Assembly: GCA_016764475.1 (NCBI GenBank)
Contig: JAESRV010000037.1
Coordinates: 31,950 to 64,842 of the forward strand
Source of the DNA: Amylibacter sp.
GTDB taxonomy: Bacteria; Pseudomonadota; Alphaproteobacteria; Rhodobacterales; Rhodobacteraceae
Direction: 5' to 3'
DNA: 32,893 bases
Shown piece by piece: positions 1 through 7,527 of this stretch. Made by a program: the position numbers and the translations under genes. Every line of letters begins with the position of its first letter. The first letter of the stretch is position 1. The notes under the pieces are model-generated. The model was not told the DNA's origin and searched no databases. It saw only the letters and a list, made by a program, of their open reading frames with translations.

Positions 1-3000
1 GAAGGTGATGTCATGGTTTTTTGCATAAGGCTGGTTTGCGGCAACGGACGCATGGATCAACTCGGACAAGTCGATGTCTTCCATATGATAGGTCAATTTC
101 CCGGCTTCCATTTTTTCCCAATCAAGCAGGTCATTCACAAGAGCCGCCAATCGATTGACGTTGGTATAGGCCATATCGAGAAGGTCACGAGATTTTTGGG
201 GATTGCTGGCGACGGTTTCCATGCGCATAAGCCCGAGAGCACCCATGATCGACGTAAGCGGTGTTCGCAATTCGTGGCTAACGGTAGACACGAATTCTGA
301 CTTGGCTATTTCAACTTTTTTCTGCTCAGATATGTCCCGGTAAATCGAAAGGAAGCGGGGCTTTTCACCTTTTGGTTCAATCAGATGAAGCGAAATCTCA
401 AGCGGAGTTCCATTTCGATCCACAACCTCGTAGCTGGCCGACTTTGCATCACCATTGATCAGGGTTTTGCAATGTTCTTCAAGCTTGGTTTGCGCGGCCG
501 GAGAGATGTTGTCAAACGTTGCCTTGCCATGCCATTCACTCTTGTCCCAAGCAAAACGCTTGAGTGCGGATTTGTTGAGATACATGAATTTATAGGTTTC
601 TGGCCAGAACATGTAAGTTTCAGCGGCCATCAGATCAAGTGAGGCATCAAGCTGCCGGTATTTTTCATGCGTTGCCTCGCGGTCGGAAACGTCATAAATG
701 GTTACAAGGAAACGCGGTTTCTTTCCGCTGGGAGTCACATACCTGATATTGGTTTCCATCAGGCGCTCTTCGCCGTCTGGGTTTTCAACCCTGCGAATAA
801 AGGAGTGTAAACCTTTCTTACCCGACGAGGCCAGTTTCATAAGAGCATCACACTCGTCTTTCGGAAGGCCGCCTTCAATCTCGGACGGGGTTAACTGGAA
901 CAACTCCGTTTCGCGCATGCCAAGCCGCTGTTGTGCCGCCTTATTGGCAAAGAAGAACCTCTTGCTATCCGGCCAAAACAGATAAATCTCGTCATCTATA
1001 TTGTTGAGCGTATCACGAAGTTGGCTGGCCTCGTCTTCGGCGGCCTTCCGGCCCGAGACATCCGTTATCGTCCCGATGAACCGGGGGGGCAAATGGTCAG
1101 TTTTAATATACTGGATGGTGATTTCCGAAGCAACGGTTCCACCTTCGGGCAACTGTCTTCGCGTATCATAAAACAGTTTTGATCTGCGTCCGTCGATCAG
1201 CGATTCAAGACTTTTTCGAAACTGCTCCTCTTCTATCCCCGGCGTGATGTCCATCGGCGTTTTTTCCGAAATCTCGCTGGTACTCATGCCTATGATTTTC
1301 TGTGCGCGCTGGTTGGCATAAAAGAATTTCAGCGTATGTGGGTAGAACATATATACTTCATCTTGGACGAGTTCGAAAAACTCTTGCATGTTCAGTGCCG
1401 CCTGATCCTGTTTTGCTTGCGTAATATCCGTTCGAATCGACACAAATTTTTGCGGGCGGCCTTTATCGTCCATTTGCGGTATGATCGTCGTTTTCACCCA
1501 ATAAAAAGATCCGTCTTTCCGCCTATTCTGGATTTCACCACGCCAGACATTTCCAGACCATAATACGCGGTTCATCTCTGCGTAAAACTCTGGGCCATGT
1601 GCTCCTGATTTCAGAATCCGATGGTTTTGCCCAATCAACTCGTCCCGTGAATACCTGCTTATTTCGCAAAATTTTTCATTGACGTAAGTAATATTACCAT
1701 TGCTGTCAGCCATGCTGATGACCGCATGTTCGTCAAGTGCCGCGCGGGCAAAATCAAGGTCTCGTGCTTTGTATAAAAGCAGCTCTTTGGTTGTTTTGGA
1801 ATGTTTGTCCTGCCTCTTAACCACAATCAGCAACAACGCGATCAACCCGATGATACTAATGCTCAGAGCGGCAATCCAATATCTGTAATTCCATACGACA
1901 TCGCGAAAAGATGCCGCACCATAATTCTCGAATGGGGGCGCCTGAAGCAATTGCAAAAGAATATACACTGGATCGTAATTGAGTGCGGCTTGCCAGCCGA
2001 AATACCCGCCTTCCACGGCAGGGCGACTGGTTGGAGAGATTGTTTGCAATATGTGGAAAATTTTGGTGCCTAATAATCTAGGTGCACCAGGAAGTGCGGC
2101 AAAAGCCCATTCCGGATAGAGATCGGTGGAAAGCCGAAATGGGAAACCGGCAACTTTGCGCGGCGCAATAACGTGCAGTTTAGAGATATCAAGTATCCCT
2201 TGGGCATCCATTTTTTCCAGAACGCCGGTTCGAACCACACCAACGTCGACCGTTCCGGCCAGAACTGCAGAGACAACATTCCGTTGGTTTCCGCCCGCAA
2301 ATGTAAGTTCACCAAGGTATGTATTTGGCGTTAGGCTATGTTCAGCAAACTCTTCTTTTACCATTTGCCATCCCTCGAATCCATTAGGGGTAACAGCCAT
2401 GAGTGATTTCCCGCGCAAGTCTTGCAGCGATAAGATATCGGCGTTGGTATTCAAAGAGAAAATTACGGATCCAAAACGGTTGAGTGGCTTGCCTTGCCAA
2501 GCATTGGCCAGCGATGCAATTTTTTCGGCCCGTGATTTGACCTCTATACGCACAAATGTTGAGGGGTCGATAATGGCGTATTCGATTTTCCCGTTCTTGG
2601 CCGCCAAGACAATCGCTTCAGGGGTTTTGTAGGGAATTAGTTTGAATGAATAGCCGTCGATCTCTTTTGACAAAAAATCAGCCGTCGCCTGCCAACGTGC
2701 CATCGCGCTTGCCGGCCCCAAATAGGCGCGAACCCCAATGTTGATTTCTTTGGCAAGCGCAGTATCGGCAAAAACCAGTTGAAACAACAAAATGGGTGCA
2801 AGCAAGATTAATGCTAACGACCTTGGCTTTGGCCAAGCCCGGGGGTTGGCGAAATCACGACCATCGATAGCTGGTTCTTTATCAGGTCGCCCATGTTTTC
2901 TAAGCTTTTCTTCACTTGCCGCGATCCGGTTGTACTGACCTTTCTCACCTCTGCCGAAAAAATCCGTGTGAATTATGGATGTATTGCATCCATAACGCCT

Positions 3001-3018
3001 TAATGTTGTGCTGTTCAT
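1..3018 (-). CDS. Sensor histidine kinase with PhnD-like and four PAS domains (3' end outside window)
   Basis: The open frame runs from ATG 3018 through base 1 without a stop, so the C-terminus (HATPase and any receiver domain) is missing. Visible order: about 60 polar residues; a hydrophobic segment at 67-85; a periplasmic PhnD/ABC-substrate-binding-like domain at about 90-330 (starting EINIGVRAYLGP); a transmembrane helix at about 378-400; PAS domains at about 427-540, 545-660, 667-780 and 790-895; then a HisKA H-box (STVSHELRTPLT) with phosphoacceptor His915. PAS 2-4 share the pattern E-x-Y-[ML]-F-[YW]-P and look like internal duplications. It probably senses a small periplasmic ligand and phosphorylates a response regulator; ligand and partner cannot be inferred. 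The start is the only ATG before the first hydrophobic segment, after a weak AAGAGAG; the long polar N-terminus leaves the exact start uncertain. CtrA-like boxes lie about 100-135 bp upstream. Confidence 0.9.
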   Translation of the reverse strand, partial: MNSTTLRRYGCNTSIIHTDFFGRGEKGQYNRIAASEEKLRKHGRPDKEPAIDGRDFANPRAWPKPRSLALILLAPILLFQLVFADTALAKEINIGVRAYLGPASAMARWQATADFLSKEIDGYSFKLIPYKTPEAIVLAAKNGKIEYAIIDPSTFVRIEVKSRAEKIASLANAWQGKPLNRFGSVIFSLNTNADILSLQDLRGKSLMAVTPNGFEGWQMVKEEFAEHSLTPNTYLGELTFAGGNQRNVVSAVLAGTVDVGVVRTGVLEKMDAQGILDISKLHVIAPRKVAGFPFRLSTDLYPEWAFAALPGAPRLLGTKIFHILQTISPTSRPAVEGGYFGWQAALNYDPVYILLQLLQAPPFENYGAASFRDVVWNYRYWIAALSISIIGLIALLLIVVKRQDKHSKTTKELLLYKARDLDFARAALDEHAVISMADSNGNITYVNEKFCEISRYSRDELIGQNHRILKSGAHGPEFYAEMNRVLWSGNVWRGEIQNRRKDGSFYWVKTTIIPQMDDKGRPQKFVSIRTDITQAKQDQAALNMQEFFELVQDEVYMFYPHTLKFFYANQRAQKIIGMSTSEISEKTPMDITPGIEEEQFRKSLESLIDGRRSKLFYDTRRQLPEGGTVASEITIQYIKTDHLPPRFIGTITDVSGRKAAEDEASQLRDTLNNIDDEIYLFWPDSKRFFFANKAAQQRLGMRETELFQLTPSEIEGGLPKDECDALMKLASSGKKGLHSFIRRVENPDGEERLMETNIRYVTPSGKKPRFLVTIYDVSDREATHEKYRQLDASLDLMAAETYMFWPETYKFMYLNKSALKRFAWDKSEWHGKATFDNISPAAQTKLEEHCKTLINGDAKSASYEVVDRNGTPLEISLHLIEPKGEKPRFLSIYRDISEQKKVEIAKSEFVSTVSHELRTPLTSIMGALGLMRMETVASNPQKSRDLLDMAYTNVNRLAALVNDLLDWEKMEAGKLTYHMEDIDLSELIHASVAANQPYAKNHDITF

Positions 3019-3101
3019 TTTCTCTCTTGCTCTGTCGGCATTGCCTGCCAACTTTGTAACTACTCCGCATTCTTCGACGCGGTTGAAACCTCGGATCGCG
3101 C

Positions 3102-3107
3102 ATTATA
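3102..3107 (-). promoter_or_regulatory. Candidate -10 box for the sensor kinase
   Basis: On the minus strand this reads TATAAT, about 84 bp upstream of the kinase ATG. No convincing -35 hexamer lies 16-18 bp further upstream. Instead, the CtrA-like box at 3119-3133 occupies that position, as is known for CtrA-activated promoters. The promoter call is an inference from motif and spacing. Confidence 0.4.
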
Positions 3108-3112
3108 CGCTA

Positions 3113-3153
3113 TTAACCTTAAAGGTTGCCTAATAACCTTAAAGACTGCTTAA
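3113..3153. promoter_or_regulatory. CtrA-type box pair and direct repeat upstream of the sensor kinase
   Basis: A perfect TTAA-N7-TTAA lies at 3139-3153 (TTAAAGACTGCTTAA), and a one-mismatch copy TTAA-N7-CTAA lies at 3119-3133. The 11-mer TAACCTTAAAG occurs twice, at 3114 and 3134, exactly 20 bp or about two helical turns apart. The first copy is also part of the short palindrome AACCTTAAAGGTT at 3115-3127. TTAA-N7-TTAA is the established recognition sequence of the alphaproteobacterial response regulator CtrA. Regulation of the kinase by CtrA is inferred from the motif only. Confidence 0.55.
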
Positions 3154-3865
3154 AGATTGTGGTTATTTTATGGCGCCCAATTATATCCGCCATTTTTGCT
3201 GAAACCTGCGGCTCGATTTGTGCGCAATACTGGACAAAGTTTGCATACATATTTGGTCGGACCACGCCCTTACTACATACACATATCCACCGCCCACGTG
3301 TCTAATTATATTTGGTTATGCTTGGCTTTGGATTCTTCATCGTTCACGCAACATTCTGATGCGTCCATTTCTTACCATGAGCCGTGCGTAACTTTATGCG
3401 ATTTGCTTCGTCTGCCATCGCCTGCATTGAAACTTTGCCACGGGATGCCGGACGTAGAAAACATTGCGTAGACTATCACGGCTTTTGGATAATGCGCGCC
3501 CTTGAAATCAAGTGTCATGAATGGTTTCCTGCCTGTAGCTCTTTGCTAAAGCATATCCCACGATCCAGTCGACATGAAACCCTCCGTGAAATTTGCGACA
3601 GAACCTTTTTGCGCGGCTTACACGAGGGTGCATAGATTTTACCGTAATAGCATATCCCGACACGGCAATGCTTCCTGCGGTTCAATGGAAGTTACAAAAT
3701 GTCATGTGATTCAAGGCAGAAAACCCCGCCCGCCATGCTGATCAAGGTGCAGCGTTGGAAACACTGCTCACCACCGTGCCGCCGTAATTTATATTTGAGA
3801 ATTCAAAGCGACCTATCAATTCTTTTAGAAGCAGGACCCAACGCATTTTTTAGGAATACATTTCC

Positions 3866-4366
3866 TTAGCTGCGGGCAATATCTCTTTTGTAAAAGCTTA
3901 GGAACAGCACATCGGAAACACCTTCGAATTTTGGCTGCACCTCTAGGGTAATATCACGCGACAGTTTTTCAGTGTCGATGGATGCTCCGCGCAAATCACG
4001 ACCTTCGGCTGATATTTTTAACTCTGCAAAGATAGCATCGCGCAAACGAGACCCGTTTTCACCTAAGTTATAATACTCGGCATGGCCCAAATCTGAAACG
4101 GTTACACCCAAACTTGTCACGATATAGGTAACGCTGCGGGCTTTGTAGACCGGGATAATCATCTGGCCCAGCTTTACAACAAACGATTTTTGATCATCTG
4201 CCTGGTCTGCATCTTTTTGGGGGTCGTGCGTTTCATCTGCATTAGCAGGTTCAGCGGCTATATTAGCATCCTCATCTGAAGACGTGCTTAAATATCCCCC
4301 AATACCATACCCCATTGCCAGACAGACAATGGGTAGTATCACTAAAAGGCTTAATATTTTTTTCAT
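3866..4366 (-). CDS. FliL-like flagellar membrane protein (paralogue of FliL)
   Basis: 166 residues with one N-terminal membrane anchor (about residues 5-25), a low-complexity acidic linker (about 30-60) and a C-terminal domain of FliL size. FliL-like signs are the strand region VKLGQMIIPVYKARS, then RLRDAIFAELKIS, and a closing VSDVLFLSFYKRDI resembling the FliL ending with its IxxI/VxQ strand. FliL proteins sit at the basal body around the stator ring and modulate motor torque or stator stability; this assignment is from layout and weak motif similarity, not strong identity. It is the last gene of the flgF-flgG-flgA-flgH operon, 86 bp after flgH, and a hairpin lies directly before its start codon. 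A clear FliL is also encoded at 32251, so this would be a second family member. It could instead be an unrelated basal-body protein. Confidence 0.55.
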   Translation of the reverse strand: MKKILSLLVILPIVCLAMGYGIGGYLSTSSDEDANIAAEPANADETHDPQKDADQADDQKSFVVKLGQMIIPVYKARSVTYIVTSLGVTVSDLGHAEYYNLGENGSRLRDAIFAELKISAEGRDLRGASIDTEKLSRDITLEVQPKFEGVSDVLFLSFYKRDIARS

Positions 4367-4370
4367 CGCA

Positions 4371-4405
4371 CCATAACCACTGCATTACATTCATAGCGGT
4401 TATGG
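4371..4405 (-). promoter_or_regulatory. Hairpin before the FliL-like gene
   Basis: A perfect 8-bp inverted repeat, CCATAACC (4371-4378) and GGTTATGG (4398-4405), is separated by 19 nt. On the minus-strand transcript its 3' arm ends about 4 nt before the ATG at 4366 and covers the only purine-rich ribosome-binding candidate (GGTTATGGTG). It could limit translation of the last operon gene or act as a processing or attenuation site. There is no following T-run on the minus strand, so it is not an ordinary intrinsic terminator. Confidence 0.45.
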
Positions 4406-4452
4406 CCTTGGAATATGGCCTAATTTATACGGCAATAAGGTATAATTAAGCG

Positions 4453-5208
4453 TTAATATGGCAGGATAATGTCAGCAATAGTGCCGCCATAATTGGTTCT
4501 TTGGGTGCGTGAAAGCTGCCCGCGACCGCCATAAATAATCCGTGCCTCGGCAACTTTATCGTAGGCAATCGTGTTATTCATATCAATATCTTGCGGTCTG
4601 ATAATGCCGGCAATACGCAGCTCGCGTAATTCGTTATTTACCTTAACTTCCTGGCGCCCGGCAATCACCAAACTACCATTTGGCAGCTCCTGAATCACCA
4701 TCGCTGCAATTTTAAGCTTGATGGTTTCGTCGCGTGCAATTGTACCGCTGCCATTGGTCTTGGTTGTTGATGACAGGTCGGCAATATCCCCGCTTGGGAA
4801 TTGTTCTGTCGAGACACCGGGCAGAATTTCATCGAGTTTATTTTCATAGCCGAACAGGATTGGCTTGCCGAATGTGCTAGCACCGCCGCGCGATGTTTTA
4901 GAAGCGTTATTGAAGCTTGCCTTATCGTTGATCTCAATATTGACAGTCAAAATATCGCCAATTGTTGTCGCGCGTTGATCTGCAAAAAAGCCCGAGGTGC
5001 CCTGATCCCACAAAGAGGCCGCTTCGGCGCGGTATGGGGCCCGCACGGGTTGCAGCGGCGGCATCGGTACTTGCACGTGGATTTCACTGGTATCTATTTT
5101 CAAATCCGACAGCTGCGGGTTACGGTCTTTAAAGGCTTGGCTGCCACATCCAGCTGCGGAAATTGCAACCAAGACCAGGATTAATTTATTAAAGCTTCGT
5201 TTTGTCAT
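4453..5208 (-). CDS. flgH: Flagellar L-ring protein FlgH
   Basis: 251 residues, the usual FlgH size. It is an outer-membrane lipoprotein that forms the L ring, the bushing through which the rod crosses the outer membrane. The N-terminus is a lipoprotein signal ending AISAAGC with the lipidated Cys at residue 21. The family core is clear: SLWDQGTSGFFADQRA, then GDILTVNIEINDKA, and a C-terminal LRELRIAGIIRPQDID followed by ARIIYGGRGQL. Its ATG overlaps the flgA stop codon (ATGA), so it is translationally coupled to flgA in the flgF-flgG-flgA-flgH operon. Confidence 0.97.
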   Translation of the reverse strand: MTKRSFNKLILVLVAISAAGCGSQAFKDRNPQLSDLKIDTSEIHVQVPMPPLQPVRAPYRAEAASLWDQGTSGFFADQRATTIGDILTVNIEINDKASFNNASKTSRGGASTFGKPILFGYENKLDEILPGVSTEQFPSGDIADLSSTTKTNGSGTIARDETIKLKIAAMVIQELPNGSLVIAGRQEVKVNNELRELRIAGIIRPQDIDMNNTIAYDKVAEARIIYGGRGQLSRTQRTNYGGTIADIILPY

Positions 5209-5867
5209 CGGATAATTTCCACTAACCCTTCGTCGGTCGCAATTGCCATCACGGTCTTGTTTCCAATAAGATTTACGATCTTTATTTCCTGCCCGCGATA
5301 AGCATCCGAAAGAGCACGCCCTGGTGCCGTAACCTTCAAGATGCCATCCACATACTGGATTTCCACAATATCCCCACGATCAATGATGCGTTGGTTCATA
5401 ATTGATTGCGTCATGATGGGGCGGCCCTTTGCCAGCAACCGCCGCACCTGTTTACCAATGACATCCTTGGCTTTTATCACCGCATAAGCACCAACCCGTG
5501 AATAGGGCAGGCGCTGGATCATGATGTCTTGTTTGGCAATAATTGCGTCGGGCAACATACGGGTGACAGGGACGGGGACTTGTACGGTCAAAACCGCCAA
5601 GCCCGCGACACGCCGCACAATGCCGTCTTGGGTGATAATGTTCGCGGCAAATTGACTGGTGTTGGTATCCATCCAAAATGCAGAGATCGCCAAGGCTTCT
5701 TCTACTGTTGCCGTTTGAAATATGATATTGAAGTCACCAGTGTCAGGCAGGGTGACACCATAGGTTTCGGCGGCTTTTTCCTGAATTAAAACGTTAAGTT
5801 TTTCTGCATTTCCCGTAGTGGGGAAGGCTAGACACGCCAAGAATATGCTGAGTAAAAGCTTTTTCAT
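5205..5867 (-). CDS. flgA: Flagellar P-ring assembly chaperone FlgA
   Basis: 220 residues with a cleavable signal peptide (about 1-21, ending TTGNA) and a C-terminal SAF domain from about residue 95 to the end (VTRMLPDAIIAKQDIMIQRLP through the terminal TDEGLVEIIR). FlgA is the periplasmic chaperone for P-ring subunit FlgI. No flgI is found next to it or elsewhere in the window, so its client is presumably encoded elsewhere. The gene lies directly after flgG with a 1-bp gap and overlaps flgH by 4 bp, indicating one transcript. Confidence 0.95.
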   Translation of the reverse strand: MKKLLLSIFLACLAFPTTGNAEKLNVLIQEKAAETYGVTLPDTGDFNIIFQTATVEEALAISAFWMDTNTSQFAANIITQDGIVRRVAGLAVLTVQVPVPVTRMLPDAIIAKQDIMIQRLPYSRVGAYAVIKAKDVIGKQVRRLLAKGRPIMTQSIMNQRIIDRGDIVEIQYVDGILKVTAPGRALSDAYRGQEIKIVNLIGNKTVMAIATDEGLVEIIR

Positions 5868-5868
5868 G

Positions 5869-6654
5869 TTACTTAATCTGATTGGCCGTTGACATCATTT
5901 GGTCAGCGGTTTCGATTGTTTTAGAGTTCATCTCATATGCCCGCTGCGCAGAAATCAGGGCGGTTATTTGCTGAATGATATTTACGTTAGAGTTCTCTAA
6001 AAACCCTTGACGGATAATACCAATACCCGGATCGCCCGGATTAGATTGAAGCGGGTCACCTGAAGCGACCGTTGCCTGTAGCATGTTGTCACCCAAGGCC
6101 CTAAGGCCTGCATTATTGGTGAACGTGGTCAGGCTAATCTGGCCCAGCTCTACCGGATCAGGATCGCTTTCCACAAAGGCTGACACCACCCCTTGGTTAC
6201 TTATTTCAATCTTTGTTGTGTTTTCCGGGATTGTAATGCCAGGGGCCAGTTCATAGCCTTGAAAGTTCACAAGCGTACCTTCGGCAGAAAGTTGAAAGGC
6301 ACCATCACGGGTATAAGCCAAACTGCCGTCAGGTAAGTTAATCGTAAAGTAGCCTTGCCCATCTATCGCCATATCAAGCTGGTTTTCAGTAGCCAGCAAA
6401 CCGCCTTGGGTATTCAATCGTACTGTACCTGCGGTTTGAACCCCCAAACCCACATCAACACCTGTCGGGCGTGACGTTCCTTGGTCTGATGTCACCGCAC
6501 CTTCACGCTTGACCGTTTCATAAATCAAATCCTGAAAAGCGGCCCGGCTGCTTTTAAAGCCAGTGGTATTCGCGTTTGCAATATTATTCGAAATAACATC
6601 CACGTTCATTTGCTGAGCCAGCATTCCGGTTGCGGCAATTCCAAGAGCTTTCAT
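5869..6654 (-). CDS. flgG: Flagellar distal rod protein FlgG
   Basis: 261 residues, the normal length. The N-terminal rod/hook signature is IAATGMLAQQMNVDVISNNI followed by ANANTTGFKSSRAAFQDLIY. The central FlgG segment includes QGTSRPTGVDVGLGV and LDMAIDGQGYF. The C-terminal signature is GFLENSNVNIIQQITALISA then QRAYEMNSKTIETADQMM. FlgG builds the distal rod between MS ring and hook. It follows flgF by 26 bp and is followed at once by flgA. Confidence 0.98.
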   Translation of the reverse strand: MKALGIAATGMLAQQMNVDVISNNIANANTTGFKSSRAAFQDLIYETVKREGAVTSDQGTSRPTGVDVGLGVQTAGTVRLNTQGGLLATENQLDMAIDGQGYFTINLPDGSLAYTRDGAFQLSAEGTLVNFQGYELAPGITIPENTTKIEISNQGVVSAFVESDPDPVELGQISLTTFTNNAGLRALGDNMLQATVASGDPLQSNPGDPGIGIIRQGFLENSNVNIIQQITALISAQRAYEMNSKTIETADQMMSTANQIK

Positions 6655-6680
6655 TTTATCTTCCTTATATATGTGCCAAA

Positions 6681-7424
6681 TTACACTGGGCGGCCAATTT
6701 TTTGTAAAGTCTTGCGGCGCAAATCATCTTCGCCATCCATAAGCTTGTTGGATCGTTCATAGGCACGTTGCATATCTATAAGCCGTGTCATTTCAAGAAC
6801 CGGCTGGACATTACTGCTTTCAATGGCGCCTTGTAAAACCTGTGTTGTGGTATCAATAGTTGCCTCTATCTTACCTTTGCTACTTTCAGGCGGCATAAGC
6901 CTTCCTGCGCCGATACGTTCAAAAGACTGAAGTTGGGGCAATGCGAAAATCCCGATCTTGGCGATGTTTCCATTGCCGTCAGCCGAGATTGTGCCATCTT
7001 TTGAAATCACTGCGATTGCGGCCGTATCCGGTGGAAAGGTAATATCACCACCACCATCATCCAAAACACGGTCACCATTAAGCGTGACAAGATTTCCCTG
7101 CGTATCAACATTGAAGCGGCCATCACGGCCATATACAACTTGACCTTCGGCTGTACGGTATGAAAACCAGCCCTTTCCTTGCAGGGCGACATCAAGTTTG
7201 TTGCCTGTAAAGGTAACAGCCCCCTGCTTTTCATCAAGGAAAGACGCTTTACTGACAACAAATTCGGTTTCATTATCACCTTGACCGACAAGTAAAGCAT
7301 CAAAGGTCAAACGTTCACCTTTGAAACCCGCAGTGTTGGCATTGGCTATATTATTTGCAGTCATTGTCAGCTCACGTGCAAGTGCAGAGGTAAGAGATAG
7401 TGATACAAACATAGAATTACTCAT
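6681..7424 (-). CDS. flgF: Flagellar proximal rod protein FlgF
   Basis: 247 residues of the rod/hook superfamily. The N-terminus MSNSMFVSLSLTSALARELT leads into the signature NNIANANTAGFKGERLTFDA. The central region has LDVALQGKGWFSYRTAEGQV, typical of FlgF, and the C-terminus has SSNVQPVLEMTRLIDMQRAY. It is shorter and more divergent from FlgE than FlgG, and its position before flgG supports FlgF. It is the first gene of the minus-strand operon and diverges from the secreted helical-repeat gene at 7528 across about 100 AT-rich bp. Confidence 0.95.
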   Translation of the reverse strand: MSNSMFVSLSLTSALARELTMTANNIANANTAGFKGERLTFDALLVGQGDNETEFVVSKASFLDEKQGAVTFTGNKLDVALQGKGWFSYRTAEGQVVYGRDGRFNVDTQGNLVTLNGDRVLDDGGGDITFPPDTAAIAVISKDGTISADGNGNIAKIGIFALPQLQSFERIGAGRLMPPESSKGKIEATIDTTTQVLQGAIESSNVQPVLEMTRLIDMQRAYERSNKLMDGEDDLRRKTLQKIGRPV

Positions 7425-7527
7425 GGCTTTCTTTCATCGCTGCAAACCTATCTACGAATAATTTATTATATTCTTGCATATTTATCCTTTAATTTTAGAA
7501 TAAAGCAAGTATAAATTCAAAAATAAC
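7425..7527. promoter_or_regulatory. AT-rich divergent promoter region, flgF / secreted repeat protein
   Basis: A plus-strand TATAAA at 7510-7515 lies only about 12 bp before the ATG at 7528, and a minus-strand TATAAT lies near 7465-7472 for flgF. A degenerate CtrA-like box (TTAA-N7-ATAA) is at 7489-7503. None has a good -35 partner. The elements are motif matches in AT-rich DNA and should be taken as weak. Confidence 0.3.

Larger units (their letters stand above)
3019..3865. other. Gene-free stretch between kinase and flagellar operon
   Basis: About 850 bp with no convincing gene on either strand. The CtrA-like boxes and kinase promoter sit at its left end. Two short plus-strand open frames (3157-3471 and 3384-3635) overlap each other, lack clear ribosome-binding sites, and have translations rich in Cys, His and Trp that look non-coding. 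A short repeat, GCATATCCC, occurs near 3551 and 3650. I see no tRNA, insertion sequence or CRISPR array. It may be decayed sequence or hold a small RNA that I cannot recognise. Confidence 0.5.

Noticed and set aside
2126-2632. 168-codon plus-strand frame antisense to the sensor kinase
   Set aside because: Lies wholly opposite the PhnD-like domain, whose protein sequence is clear; a shadow frame.
3157-3635. Two overlapping plus-strand open frames (104 and 83 codons) in the gap
   Set aside because: Poor composition, no ribosome-binding site, mutual overlap and no recognisable motif; treated as non-coding.
3838-3868. Inverted repeat AGGAA/TTCCT at the end of the flgH operon as a terminator
   Set aside because: The run following the stem on the minus-strand transcript is A, not T, and the stem is only 5 bp.
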